Assembly: GCA_021793155.1 (NCBI GenBank)
Contig: JAJYTF010000031.1
Span: 1-57,001 of the forward strand
DNA from: Pseudomonadota bacterium
GTDB lineage: Bacteria > Pseudomonadota > Alphaproteobacteria > Rhodospirillales > Magnetospirillaceae
Length of the DNA stretch: 57,001 nucleotides
Direction: 5' to 3'
The translations under genes were made by a program, and so were the position numbers. The number at the start of each line of letters is the position of its first letter. The stretch's first letter is position 1. Under the pieces are notes generated by a model. The model searched no databases, was not told the DNA's origin, and saw only the letters and a list, made by a program, of their open reading frames with translations. Shown here one piece after another: positions 19,048 through 28,355 of this stretch.

Positions 19048-19739
19048 AAAGCAAGCTGTTTCGCAGCCTGCAGGCTTTCCGCACCGCGCAGTGCCCGGTC
19101 GCCGTAGTCACCGACCGGGTTTCCGGGGCGCAGGCTCTGGTTACCGCCGGCCAGGTGTCGGGTGACCTTGCTCTTGCCGAGGGAACGCTTCTCGGCATCC
19201 GTGGCATGCTGGCCGGCGATGCGAGCGGAGAGGTCGACGGCCTGCTCGTCCGCGTCTATGGTCCACCCTGGACACTGGTACTGGTCGGCGCCGTCCATAT
19301 CGCCCAGGCCCTGGCCCCAATGGCGGCCTTGGCTGGTTTTGCCGTTAAGGTCATCGATCCACGGCGCGCCTTCGCCACCGAACTGCGCTTTCCCGGCGTG
19401 GAACTGATCGTCGACTGGCCCAACGACGTTCTTGCCGCATCGCCGCCGAACGCCCGTACGGCGGTGGTGACGCTGACCCACGACCCCAAGATCGACGATG
19501 TCGGGCTGATTGCCGCCTTGCGCTCGCCGGCCTTCTTCATCGGCGCCTTGGGCAGCAACCGCACCCATGCGCGGCGCAAGGCGAGGCTGGCCGAAGCCGG
19601 CTTCGGCGAAGCCGATATCGCCCGCATCGCCGCCCCGGTCGGGTTGGATCTGGGCGGCCGGCTGCCCGGTGAGATCGCCGCTTCCATCGTTGCCGAGATC
19701 GTCGGAGTCCGCCACGGCCGGCCGAGGCAACGGCCATGA
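19044..19739 (+). CDS. XdhC-family Rossmann domain protein
   Basis: A 231-residue protein resembling the C-terminal XdhC domain. LVLVGAVHIAQALAPMAALAGF is a Rossmann nucleotide-binding segment, PRRAFATELRFPG follows it, and FIGALGSNRTHARRKARL and GLDLGGRLPGEIAASIVAEI are family landmarks. The first ~55 residues (MKSKLFRSLQAFRTAQCPVA) form a small extra domain. It overlaps both neighbours by 4 nt. Together with the preceding ORF it reconstitutes a two-part XdhC for molybdenum-cofactor insertion into HcrA. Confidence 0.88.
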   Translation: MKSKLFRSLQAFRTAQCPVAVVTDRVSGAQALVTAGQVSGDLALAEGTLLGIRGMLAGDASGEVDGLLVRVYGPPWTLVLVGAVHIAQALAPMAALAGFAVKVIDPRRAFATELRFPGVELIVDWPNDVLAASPPNARTAVVTLTHDPKIDDVGLIAALRSPAFFIGALGSNRTHARRKARLAEAGFGEADIARIAAPVGLDLGGRLPGEIAASIVAEIVGVRHGRPRQRP

Positions 19740-21379
19740 TCTTCGGCGAGTTCGCCCTTGAGGAAGCTCAAGGGATCGTGCTCGCGCATTCACTGAACCT
19801 GCCCGACGGCAGTATGAAAAAGGGTCGGCGACTCGACGATGGCGACCTGCAGAAGCTGCGGGTGGCGGGCTTCACCACTGTCGTCGGAGCGCGATTGGAG
19901 GCCGGCGACCTGGGTGAGAACGATGCGGCCGACCGCGTGGCCGCCGCGCTGGCCGGCGCCGAGGTCACCCGGTCGGCGGGCTATACCGGCCGCAGCAACC
20001 TGTTCGCCGCATGTCACGGCCTGGCGATGATCGACCGCGGCGGGCTGGATCGGCTGAACCAGATGAACGAAGCGGTCACCGTGGCCTCGGTTGCCCCATG
20101 GGAGATCGTCAGACCCGGCCAGATGATCGCCACCGTCAAGGTCATCCCCTTCGCTCTGGATGGCCAGTTGGTAGAGTGTTGTGCCGCTTTCGCCGAAGAG
20201 GCTGGGCCGATCATTGCCGTTCGGCCATTTCTGCCGCAGCGGGTGGGGCTGATTCTGACCCGGCTGCCAGGCACCAAGGACAAGCTGCTGGACTCCACCT
20301 TCGAGGCCGCCCGTGCCCGAATCGAAGAACTGGGTGGTGGCCTTGTCTTCGAGTCCCGTTGTGCGCACCGGGGGGATACCCTGAGCGAGCAGATCGGCCA
20401 GGCGCTGGCCGCCGGCTGCAACCTCCTGCTGATCGCCGGCGCCTCGGCGATCGTCGATCGGCGCGACGTGGTGCCGGCGGCCGTGGTTGCGGCGGGGGGG
20501 CGGATTGATCATTTCGGCATGCCGGTGGATCCGGGCAATCTGATGCTGTTGGCCCATATCGGCGAGGTGCCGGTTCTCGGAGTGCCGGGATGCGCGCGGT
20601 CACCGCGGCTCAACGGCTTCGATTTCGTCTTTCGGCGGCTGATGGCCGGTCTGCCGGTCGAGTCGCGCGACATCATGGGCTTGGGCGTCGGCGGCTTGCT
20701 GAAGGAAATCGCCGACCGGCCGTTGCCCCGCGCCCACGCCACCATCGTCGGCAAGGTTGCCGACCGCAGCGGGCGGCCGCGCATCGGCGGTCTGGTCCTC
20801 GCCGCCGGCCTGTCGAGCCGCATGGGCCGCAACAAGTTGCTGATCGAAGTGAACGGCAAGCCACTGGTCGCCCATGCCGCCGAGGCGGCGCTGGCCGCCG
20901 GCCTCGATCCGGTAGTGGTGGTGACCGGCCATCAGGCCGAGGCGGTGAAGATGGCGTTGGATGGTCTTCCCGTGGCGTGGACCCATAACCCGGAGTTCGC
21001 CGACGGGTTGGCAGGCTCGCTGAAGGCCGGCCTTGCCGCGCTGCCGGCGCAGGTTGACGGCGTGCTGGTCTGCCTGGGCGACATGCCGACCCTGACCGCG
21101 GACCACATGAAGCGCATCGTCGCCGCCTTCAATCCGCTGGAGGGGCGCGGCATTTGTGTTCCTACCTTCCACGGCAAGCGCGGCAATCCGGTGCTTTTGG
21201 GCAGTCAGTTCTTCGCCGAGATGCGCGGTCTTGCCGGTGACAGCGGCGCCCGCAGCCTGTTCGCCCGGCACGACGAACTTGTATGCGAGGTAGCCATGCC
21301 CGACGACGCGGTGCTGACCGATGTGGATACTGCGGAGGCCCTGGCCCGCGTTGTGGAAAGGCCGCCGGCAGGGAATTGA
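19736..21379 (+). CDS. Fused molybdopterin-binding and molybdenum-cofactor cytidylyltransferase (MocA-like)
   Basis: A 547-residue two-domain enzyme. Residues about 1-330 form a MoaB/MoeA-type molybdopterin-binding domain (LIAGASAIVDRRDVVP, HFGMPVDPGNLMLLAHIG, VLGVPGCARSP). Residues about 345-545 are a MocA/MobA nucleotidyltransferase with LVLAAGLSSRMGRNKLL (the P-loop-like signature), VVVTGHQAEAV and LGDMPTLTADHM. It would transfer CMP to molybdopterin to give the cytosine-dinucleotide cofactor used by 4-hydroxybenzoyl-CoA reductase. It is last of the hcr operon and overlaps the preceding gene by 4 nt. Such fusions are known in Alphaproteobacteria. Confidence 0.9.
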   Translation: MIFGEFALEEAQGIVLAHSLNLPDGSMKKGRRLDDGDLQKLRVAGFTTVVGARLEAGDLGENDAADRVAAALAGAEVTRSAGYTGRSNLFAACHGLAMIDRGGLDRLNQMNEAVTVASVAPWEIVRPGQMIATVKVIPFALDGQLVECCAAFAEEAGPIIAVRPFLPQRVGLILTRLPGTKDKLLDSTFEAARARIEELGGGLVFESRCAHRGDTLSEQIGQALAAGCNLLLIAGASAIVDRRDVVPAAVVAAGGRIDHFGMPVDPGNLMLLAHIGEVPVLGVPGCARSPRLNGFDFVFRRLMAGLPVESRDIMGLGVGGLLKEIADRPLPRAHATIVGKVADRSGRPRIGGLVLAAGLSSRMGRNKLLIEVNGKPLVAHAAEAALAAGLDPVVVVTGHQAEAVKMALDGLPVAWTHNPEFADGLAGSLKAGLAALPAQVDGVLVCLGDMPTLTADHMKRIVAAFNPLEGRGICVPTFHGKRGNPVLLGSQFFAEMRGLAGDSGARSLFARHDELVCEVAMPDDAVLTDVDTAEALARVVERPPAGN

Positions 21380-21459
21380 CGAGATCCTTCGCTGGGCTTA
21401 GGAGAACAATCGAATCAACGCCTTGTCATCCCGACCGTGACGCTCAAGCGCCGCTTTGG

Positions 21460-23112
21460 CTAGGAACTCAGACCCGTGTCGTCGGCGAAGTACAGGGCGC
21501 GAAGCCGATGGCGGATGATCTTGCCGGTGGTGGTGCTGGGCAGGCGCCGTTCGAAGCGAATCTCCTGCGGCGACAGGGGCGTGCCCAGATGTTCCCGGGC
21601 GAAGGCGTGCAGTTCGGCTCGTAGCGCGTCGCCGGCTTCGAAGCCGGGGTTGACCACGAGGAAGGCGACGATTTTCTCGTTGAGGCGCGAATCGGGCACT
21701 CCGACGACACCTGCCTGGCCCACCGCGGGATGGGACATCAATACCGCCTCGACCTCGAACGGCCCGATGCGGCGCCCACCCGAGTTGATGAGGTCGTCTA
21801 TCCGCCCGAGAAACCAATAGTACCCGTTGACGTCCCGTCGAACCAGGTCACCGGTCAGGTGCCAGCCGTCGATTGCCTGAAGTGGCGCACTGCTCTCGCC
21901 ACCCAGGCTGCGCCAGGGTGACAGGCAGTCGATTCTGAGCGCTAATTCGCCGGTCGCCTCGGCGCTCTCGTCGCCGAATGAAAGGTGGGAGCCGTCCCGG
22001 CGCACCAGCGCCACGTGGAGCCCCGGCAGTGGCTTGCCCATGCTGCCGGCCAGGGGCGGCTGGCTCAGGTCATGGGCCAGGGCGATGCTGGCGATTTCCG
22101 TCTGCCACCAGGTATCGCGAAATGGAACACCGAGAACTTTCTGTCCCCATTCAACGGCGTCGGCTGACAGGGGTTCTCCGACGGTGGCGGCCAGGCGCAA
22201 GGCGCGCGGGCGGAAAGAGCGAGCCGGAGCGACGCCGCCGCCGATCAGATTGCGGATGATGGTGGCACCCGTGTACCAGATGGCCACAGGTTCATCCTCG
22301 AGTACCGACAAGCACCGCATCGGGGTTGTCGGCGCCTCATCCAGCAGGATCGTCGCGCCAGCCGCCAGCGGCGCCACCAGCCCGTAGGCGGTATGAGGGA
22401 TCCAGCCAGGCTCTGCCGTGCACCACAGCATCTCGCCCGCGGTGAGGCCGAAGGCCGCGCGGGCGGTAGAGGTCATCCGTCCCACGGCCGTGGCATCGTG
22501 GATTACCGCCTTCGGCTGGGCCGAGCCGCCGGCCACCGGAGCCGTCGTCCCGCTGGTGAAATGCATCATGGCTGCCGCCGCCATGTCGGCCGCCGACACC
22601 TCCGTCGAGGAAGCGGCCGCCGCCAAGGCTGTCCGCAGATTCACGCAATCCGAGGGAATGTCCTCGCCCAGCACCAGCACATGGGCAAGGTGCGGCAGCG
22701 AGCCCCGTATGGCGGCCACCGCCCGTCCGTAGGCGTCGCTTCCCACCAGAAGGATGCGCGCTTGGCCCAGGGCCAGCCGCGCCTGGAGCGGATCGGGACC
22801 GAGGTCGGTAAACAGCGGGCAATAAACCCCGCCGGCTCGCCAGATCCCCAGCGCGGCGATAATGGTTTCCGGCCGGCGGCCGGTCATCACCGCCACCGTC
22901 TCGCCCCTTTTCAGCCCCAACTGCCGCAATAAGGTGGCACAGCGCACGGTCTGATCGAGCAGATTCCGATAGGTGGCGTTGCACCTTTGGCCGGCGGCTC
23001 CCAGCCACCTCAGGGCAATCGCGTCGGATCGCCCCTCCTGACATTGGGCATCAAGGAATAGCAGGGAGCTCACTGATTCGGCGTGCGTTTTCGACGATTC
23101 TTGGGCGACCAT
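21460..23112 (-). CDS. AMP-forming acyl-CoA synthetase (acetyl-CoA-synthetase-like), expanded P-loop
   Basis: A roughly 550-residue ANL-superfamily ligase, convergent with the hcr operon. Family motifs are present: WWQTE, GDLVRRDVNGYYWFLGRIDD, and PSTTTGKIIRHRLR with the C-terminal catalytic lysine. The phosphate-binding loop, normally TSGTTGxPKG, reads TSGTTAPVAGGSAQPKAV, that is, with about seven extra residues. Overall resemblance is to acetyl/propionyl-CoA synthetases rather than benzoate-CoA ligases. The start at ATG 23112 has no strong ribosome site; a TTG at 23148 is the alternative. The substrate is unknown; an aromatic or dicarboxylic acid of this pathway is possible. Confidence 0.8.
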   Translation of the reverse strand: MVAQESSKTHAESVSSLLFLDAQCQEGRSDAIALRWLGAAGQRCNATYRNLLDQTVRCATLLRQLGLKRGETVAVMTGRRPETIIAALGIWRAGGVYCPLFTDLGPDPLQARLALGQARILLVGSDAYGRAVAAIRGSLPHLAHVLVLGEDIPSDCVNLRTALAAAASSTEVSAADMAAAAMMHFTSGTTAPVAGGSAQPKAVIHDATAVGRMTSTARAAFGLTAGEMLWCTAEPGWIPHTAYGLVAPLAAGATILLDEAPTTPMRCLSVLEDEPVAIWYTGATIIRNLIGGGVAPARSFRPRALRLAATVGEPLSADAVEWGQKVLGVPFRDTWWQTEIASIALAHDLSQPPLAGSMGKPLPGLHVALVRRDGSHLSFGDESAEATGELALRIDCLSPWRSLGGESSAPLQAIDGWHLTGDLVRRDVNGYYWFLGRIDDLINSGGRRIGPFEVEAVLMSHPAVGQAGVVGVPDSRLNEKIVAFLVVNPGFEAGDALRAELHAFAREHLGTPLSPQEIRFERRLPSTTTGKIIRHRLRALYFADDTGLSS

Positions 23113-23549
23113 GGATTTTATTCTGCTCGACGGGACGATGTGTGGCAAGAACCGGACACGTGAATCAGCGGTTCACTATGTGACGCGCGGGTTTCATTGG
23201 TCGGCGGATCAGTCTGAAGGTTGGGAAGGCGGTTGATGCGGCGGGAGGACGCACCGGTCAGGGAGGCTGCCGTGGCGGTCTGCCTGTTCGTATGGTCCGC
23301 AGCAAGCTCGTCCAGGAGGGGAAGACGAGATAGACGGTGAGGCTGCGGATGTGTTCGAAGAGACGCATCCAACCGGCATAGCGGCTTCATCTGTCCGCTG
23401 TCGTCCATATCCTTGACGATGTGGGCGAACAGGCCGTCGAACGGCCGCGGCGGCACCCCTGGCCAGTTGACCAAAGACCTGTATCGCCAGGATGGAGTAT
23501 GTGATGATGAAAAAATAAGACGATTCTAAAATCAAGGGATAGAGAGGAT
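23113..23549. promoter_or_regulatory. Intergenic region with ribA promoter sharing sequence with the regulator promoter at 34.7 kb
   Basis: About 440 nt without a convincing gene; short open frames on the minus strand (such as 23118-23474) match nothing I know. The last ~90 nt align with those upstream of the regulator gene at 34819: CTGTATCG (23479-23486), TATGTGATGATgAAA, TTCTAAAA, and AAGGGA..GAGAG before the start. A weak DmpR-type palindrome, CTGGCCAGTTGACCAA (23459-23474), sits at the same spacing from CTGTATCG as the perfect one at 34723-34740. Confidence 0.55.
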
Positions 23550-24656
23550 ATGGAAGAGACTGCCTGGCCCCTCCTGCTCCCGGTGCCCGCGCGGCGTCCA
23601 CTCGACACGGTGGACAATGCGGGTGGTGAATTGCGTCGTGGCGGCATCGTGAAAATCTCGGCCGTTGATGGAACGGCCGCACTGGCGATAGCCGCCGAAG
23701 CGGCGCCCCACTCGCTGCCCCTCCTGTCCCGTTTCGCCACGCGACCGGTTGCCGTGGCGCTGACCGGCCAACGCGCCGCCATCCTCGGTCTTGCCCATGA
23801 CGGCAATCCGGCGGTATTGGTGACCGCCGCCGGCCCCCTGACCGTCGAGCAGATCGCGGCCTTGGCCGACCCGCTGGCCTCCGGCAGTATCGGTTGTGGC
23901 TTGACGGTTTCTAGCGCCCCCCAAACGTCCCCAGCTCTCGGTGCCGTTACCCTGGCCAAGCTGGCCGGCCTCCTGCCGGCAGCGGTGCTCGTCGCGACGG
24001 CTGCCGCCCACGAGGATTTGCGGCAAGTCGACGTCAATGACATTCTGGCCTACGGGAATCTGTCCGCACGTAGCCTGTCTCCCCTCGCCGCGGCGTCGGC
24101 GCAGCTGACCGATGCCGGGCAATGCCGGATCGTTCCGTTCGGATCGGCCGGCCGTGGCCCCCAGCATCTGGCCCTGGTCATCGGCGAACCTGGCCGCGCC
24201 GGGCCGGTCCTCACTCGACTCCATTCCGAGTGTCTCACCGGCGACCTGCTGGGGAGTTTGCGTTGCGACTGTGGCGATCAGTTGCGCGGCGCCATCGCCG
24301 AGATCGGGCGCGCCGGTGGTGGTGTGCTGTTGTACCTGGCTCAGGAAGGCCGTGGGATTGGGCTTGTGAACAAGCTTCGCGCCTATGACTTGCAGGATGC
24401 CGGGTTCGACACGGTGGACGCCAACCGCCAGCTTGGCTTCGGTGACGACGAGCGGATCTATTTGTCGGCTGCCGAAATGTTGCATTGTCTGGGATTCGTG
24501 CAGATTCGCCTGCTGACCAATAACCCGGCGAAAGTCGACAGTCTGGTTCGACATGGCATCGTGGTTACCGAGCGCGTTCCCCATGTCTTCCCGTCGAACG
24601 ACCATAATGAATTTTATCTGAGGACCAAGGCAAAGCGCAGCGGTCACCTTTTTTGA
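23550..24656 (+). CDS. ribA: GTP cyclohydrolase II (long form)
   Basis: A 368-residue protein whose C-terminal half (from about residue 195) is a complete RibA. TRLHSECLTGDLLGSLRCDC carries the three zinc cysteines. LLYLAQEGRGIGLVNKL carries the catalytic arginine region. DTVDANRQLGF and LTNNPAKV complete the GTP site. The N-terminal ~190 residues form the divergent extra domain found in long alphaproteobacterial forms. The enzyme begins riboflavin synthesis. Sharing promoter sequence with the phenol regulator suggests extra flavin supply for UbiX (prenyl-FMN) when phenol is used; this link is inferred. Confidence 0.88.
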   Translation: MEETAWPLLLPVPARRPLDTVDNAGGELRRGGIVKISAVDGTAALAIAAEAAPHSLPLLSRFATRPVAVALTGQRAAILGLAHDGNPAVLVTAAGPLTVEQIAALADPLASGSIGCGLTVSSAPQTSPALGAVTLAKLAGLLPAAVLVATAAAHEDLRQVDVNDILAYGNLSARSLSPLAAASAQLTDAGQCRIVPFGSAGRGPQHLALVIGEPGRAGPVLTRLHSECLTGDLLGSLRCDCGDQLRGAIAEIGRAGGGVLLYLAQEGRGIGLVNKLRAYDLQDAGFDTVDANRQLGFGDDERIYLSAAEMLHCLGFVQIRLLTNNPAKVDSLVRHGIVVTERVPHVFPSNDHNEFYLRTKAKRSGHLF

Positions 24657-24926
24657 TCTGGTGATAAAATTTCCTCGCGGCATCAGGTCTTCCTGTTGCG
24701 ATAGATACAAAAGCCAAAACGGCCGGCGGCCGCCGATCGACCGCACCCGCTCGATCGTGAGCCCATGGATTTCCGGCATTGCGAAGAGTTTTCGGCCTCG
24801 TGCGGAAGCTGCGGATGGCGGTGTGGCACATGGCTTGCGTGGTGGCGGTCCCCGGGATGCAACGTCAAGAACGCAGGACGCGCTCCGCGCCGCCAACCAT
24901 CCCCGCACGAAATACGGGAGGAAAAA

Positions 24927-26363
24927 ATGACAGCCTCTGGGCACGCCAGCCGCTGGACCCAATCTCGCCTTCTCGGCGCAGCAACAGCGTTCACCTTAGC
25001 CGCAATCGCCGTATCGGCAATCCGCAGCGGCGGTATTGCTCCGCCACTGCTTGGTGGAATTGGGGCGGCGATTCAGGGATGGCTGCTCATCCGGTCGTTG
25101 GGCCGTGGCAGGTTGCGGCAAGAGGTCGAGACACAGTTCTTCGATTATTCGCGGGATGCCTATTTCGTCCTCGACGGGCCACGGATCGTCGACTGCAACC
25201 AGGCGATGGTGTCCATGCTGCGTGCGACCGACCGCAACCATGTTTTCCGTCTGACCCCGCCCGACATCTCGCCGGAGTTCCAGCCAGATGGGCGACCCTC
25301 CGGCGACAAGGCGCTGGAAATGATCGGCCAGGCCCTGAAGGACGGTTCCAATCGCTTCGAGTGGGTCCACAAGCGTTTGGACGGCGAACCGTTTCCGGTC
25401 TCGGTGACGCTGGTCTGCGCTCCCATCCTCGGCAAGGATCATCTGCTGGTCTTCTGGCACGATATCGGCGAGTTGGTGGCCGCGCGCGAACACGACAAGC
25501 GCAACGCGATCGAGCGTCACGAGGAGCGCCAGAAACTGGCCGCCTCGTTCGAAGTGCGGATCAAGAACATCGTCACCGCGCTGGTACAGTCGGTGTCGCA
25601 GATGCAGACAAATGCCCAGAGCCTGTCGGTTGCGGCCGAGCACAGCAATCAGGGCCTGGCGGCGGTCAACTCGGCTACCCTCGAGGCAAAGTCGTCCGTC
25701 GAAACCGTCGCCGCGGCAGGCACCCAGCTTTCCGCTTCCATCCAGGAAATTTCGCGTCGCGTCGCGCAGTCGGCGGCCATAACCCGTGAAGCGGCGCAGG
25801 ACGCGAAAGTCACGAATGAAACGATCGTCGGCTTGGCCGACGCTGCCAAGAAGATCGGGGAAATCGTCGGCCTGATCAATGCCGTCGCCAGCCAGACCAA
25901 CCTGCTGGCGTTGAATGCGACCATCGAATCGGCCCGTGCCGGTGACGCGGGCAAAGGCTTTGCCGTGGTCGCCAACGAGGTCAAGGGCCTGGCCGGCCAG
26001 ACCGCCCGGGCCACCGAGGAGATTTCACGGCAGATCACCGCCATCCAGAGCCAGACCAGAGTATCCGTCGAAGCCATTCGGCACATCGGCGACACCATCC
26101 TCAGGATCGACGAAATGGTGGCGGCCATCACCACCGCGATTGCCGATCAGGAGGCAGCAACGGCCGAAATCGCCCGGAACGTAGACAACGTCGCACACAG
26201 CACACGGCAAGTCAGCGACAACCTGGGCGACGTCACCGGTTCGGCCCAGACCGCGGACCGGATCGCCCGGAACGTGCTCTCCGGCGCCGCCGACCTGACG
26301 AGCGGCAGCACCAAGCTGGAGCATGAAGTGCAGGACTTCCTGGCTGAGATTAGGGCAAGGTAA
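24927..26363 (+). CDS. Methyl-accepting chemotaxis protein with PAS domain
   Basis: A 478-residue receptor. The start at 24927 follows GGGAGGAAAAA. Two closely spaced hydrophobic segments (about 14-33 and 37-56) anchor it with almost no periplasmic part. A cytoplasmic PAS domain (about 68-180: FFDYSRDAYFVLDGPRIVDC, EWVHKRLDGEPFPVSVTL) follows, then the signalling coiled coil with [20 protein letters not shown] at its tip. A PAS sensor suggests redox, energy or intracellular ligand sensing. The 270 nt before it, after ribA, contain no gene and no clear terminator. Confidence 0.88.
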   Translation: MTASGHASRWTQSRLLGAATAFTLAAIAVSAIRSGGIAPPLLGGIGAAIQGWLLIRSLGRGRLRQEVETQFFDYSRDAYFVLDGPRIVDCNQAMVSMLRATDRNHVFRLTPPDISPEFQPDGRPSGDKALEMIGQALKDGSNRFEWVHKRLDGEPFPVSVTLVCAPILGKDHLLVFWHDIGELVAAREHDKRNAIERHEERQKLAASFEVRIKNIVTALVQSVSQMQTNAQSLSVAAEHSNQGLAAVNSATLEAKSSVETVAAAGTQLSASIQEISRRVAQSAAITREAAQDAKVTNETIVGLADAAKKIGEIVGLINAVASQTNLLALNATIESARAGDAGKGFAVVANEVKGLAGQTARATEEISRQITAIQSQTRVSVEAIRHIGDTILRIDEMVAAITTAIADQEAATAEIARNVDNVAHSTRQVSDNLGDVTGSAQTADRIARNVLSGAADLTSGSTKLEHEVQDFLAEIRAR

Positions 26364-26418
26364 GTTCGGGGTGTCGACGGCGATGCGAACCGCCCAGCAC
26401 AGCGAACGAGGAGGGGTC

Positions 26419-27867
26419 ATGGGAGGAGAAAGACAATTCGTGGCGCCTCGCACCGGATTGCTGCTGCAAGGGCCGATTCTGCCGGTCCTCCTCCGGCTCG
26501 CCGTCCCTAATCTGCTCCTTATTTTCGTGCAGCACCTGGTCGGACTGATCGAAATGTTCTGGGTGTCCCGGCTGGGGACCGACACCCTGGCTGGTGTTTC
26601 TCTGGTGTTTCCGGTTCTTTCGCTGATGCAGATGATGTCGGCGGGGGCCGTCGGCGGGGGGATCTCCTCGGCCGTGGCTCGCGCCATCGGCGGCGGGCAG
26701 GCACAGATGACTTCCATCCTCGTGCATCACGCACTGGCGATATCCCTGGCGTTCGGCATCGCTTTCTCGGCAGTTTTCGTGGGGTGGGGGCCCTCCATCT
26801 ACCATTTGATGGGCGGCGACGGGGTATCGCTGCAATCGGCTCTGGCTTATTCGAACATGGTCTTCGGCGGAATTGCCCTGCTGTGGGTCTCGAACTCCAT
26901 GGCCAGCCTGTTGCGCGGAGCGGGAAACGTGACCTATCCCGCAGTGATCATCTGCAGCGGCGCCGTGGTTCTGGCGGCAACATCGCCGCTTCTCATATTC
27001 GGCGTCGGTCCGTTTCCCCGCCTGGGGGTGGCCGGAGCCGGCCTGGCCATCGACCTTTACTACGCGGTGAGCGCATTGCTGCTTGGCGCCCGGTTGATAT
27101 CGGGTCGCGAACTCGTGCGGCTGGAACTCCGGTGGCCCGCGTTTCGATTTGGGCTGTTTTTCCACATCCTCAGAGTGGGGGTGGTTTCCGCCGTGATCGG
27201 CTTGAGCACCACCTTGACCATCGCCCTGACCAATGCCGTCCTGGGGATGGCCGGGCCGACTATGCTCGCCGGCTTCGGCGTGGGCGTACGGCTGGAATAT
27301 GTGATCATCAGTATAACATTTGGCTTCGGCATCCCTGTCGTGGCGATGGTCGGGACCTGCATCGGGGCCGGCGATATTCGGCGAGCCCGCAGGGTGGCTT
27401 GGACAGCTGCAGCCATCGGAGCCGCGGTCGCCGAGGCAGTCGGCCTTGCCGCTGCGGCGTGGCCCGGTTCGTGGCTGGGGTTGTTCACCCATGACGCCAA
27501 GGTGATCGCCGCCGGCACCCTGTACTTGCGCTCGGTGAGTCCGATCTATGGCTTCCTTGGCCTTGGCATGCTGCTCTATTTCGCATCGCAAGGGGCCGGC
27601 CGGATGGGATGGCCGGCGGCAGCCGCAGTGATGCGCCTGACGGTTGCCGCCTTGGGGGCTTGGTGGAGCTTCCATCGAGGCCCCGACAGCGTAGCCTCGG
27701 CATACCTCGCCCTGGCCGCTTCCTTCATCGTTTTTGGCGGCGTCAACGCCTGGGCCATGCGGACCTGGCCGGGCAGGCCGGCCGATGGCCCGAAGAATAA
27801 AAATCATCGAGACTTGGCTGGCCCGTTGGAGCCGCAGGCGAAGTGGGAAGTAACGTCGAGCCCGTAG
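26419..27867 (+). CDS. MATE-family multidrug/toxic compound efflux protein
   Basis: A 482-residue integral membrane protein with about twelve hydrophobic segments in two homologous halves; GGGISSAVARAIGGGQ in the first half and FGIPVVAMVGTCIGAGDIRRARR in the second are the typical MATE landmarks. It would export organic compounds in exchange for Na+ or H+, possibly phenolics given its place beside the phenol operon. The start at 26419 (MGGERQFVAP) has GAGGAGGGG in front. The last 64 nt overlap the convergent RibA-like gene, so its hydrophilic tail (GPKNKNHRDLAGPLEPQAK) may be non-essential. Confidence 0.87.
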   Translation: MGGERQFVAPRTGLLLQGPILPVLLRLAVPNLLLIFVQHLVGLIEMFWVSRLGTDTLAGVSLVFPVLSLMQMMSAGAVGGGISSAVARAIGGGQAQMTSILVHHALAISLAFGIAFSAVFVGWGPSIYHLMGGDGVSLQSALAYSNMVFGGIALLWVSNSMASLLRGAGNVTYPAVIICSGAVVLAATSPLLIFGVGPFPRLGVAGAGLAIDLYYAVSALLLGARLISGRELVRLELRWPAFRFGLFFHILRVGVVSAVIGLSTTLTIALTNAVLGMAGPTMLAGFGVGVRLEYVIISITFGFGIPVVAMVGTCIGAGDIRRARRVAWTAAAIGAAVAEAVGLAAAAWPGSWLGLFTHDAKVIAAGTLYLRSVSPIYGFLGLGMLLYFASQGAGRMGWPAAAAVMRLTVAALGAWWSFHRGPDSVASAYLALAASFIVFGGVNAWAMRTWPGRPADGPKNKNHRDLAGPLEPQAKWEVTSSP

Positions 27868-28355
27868 GTGGCGAGGCGCTGGGCCTCTCCGGGCGCCGCG
27901 CCGACCAGGGAAATGCACCGTAGGCCGAGAAGGATCAGCATGTCGGCGGCAAGCCGGTATGCCCGGTTCCCGGTATCGGGGGCGCCCGGCCGTGGCGAGG
28001 CCGCGGAGAATATGTCGGCGGTCGACCTCGATGGGCGCTCCTGGCGCAGATAGAGGACGACCCCACCCCCTGACACGGCCAGATCGGCGATGGCCGCGCG
28101 TACCGACGGCCCCTGGCCCAATGCCGCCATAAGATCCTCGGCCAGGCCGGCCACATGCAGGCGGACCAACACGGGCTGACGCAAAGGAAGTTGCCCGATG
28201 AGGATGGCCAGCGGTTCGATGCCCCCGTCGCTCGGCCGAAAGGAAACGACGCGTGCCTCCTGCGAATCGGCAAGAGGCACGCGCGTATCGGTTAACTGCC
28301 GCAGCGAAGGAACGGGGGGGGCGTCGACAACCGTCGCTTTCAACGCTGCCGTCAC
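27804..28355 (-). CDS. RibA-like protein lacking active-site and zinc residues
   Basis: A 183-residue protein resembling the RibA catalytic domain of the neighbouring ribA: RVVSFRPSDGGIEPLAILIGQ, VLVRLHVAGLAEDLMAALGQG, AVSGGGVVLYLRQE, then YRLAADMLILLGLRCISLVG. The three zinc cysteines are absent (RLHVAG replaces RLHSEC and no CDC follows) and the GRGIGL segment is replaced by RPSRST, so GTP cyclohydrolase activity is unlikely. The GTG start overlaps the UbiX stop as GTGA, showing operon membership. A structural or regulatory role with the flavin-dependent carboxylase can be proposed. Decay toward a pseudogene is the alternative, but the frame is intact. Confidence 0.7.
   Translation of the reverse strand: MTAALKATVVDAPPVPSLRQLTDTRVPLADSQEARVVSFRPSDGGIEPLAILIGQLPLRQPVLVRLHVAGLAEDLMAALGQGPSVRAAIADLAVSGGGVVLYLRQERPSRSTADIFSAASPRPGAPDTGNRAYRLAADMLILLGLRCISLVGAAPGEAQRLATYGLDVTSHFACGSNGPAKSR

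Noticed and set aside
23118-23474. Possible small minus-strand gene upstream of ribA
   Set aside because: No homology recognised. Alternative frames give equally plausible short peptides, and the right end overlaps the ribA regulatory palindrome. It could be a decayed gene but cannot be supported.
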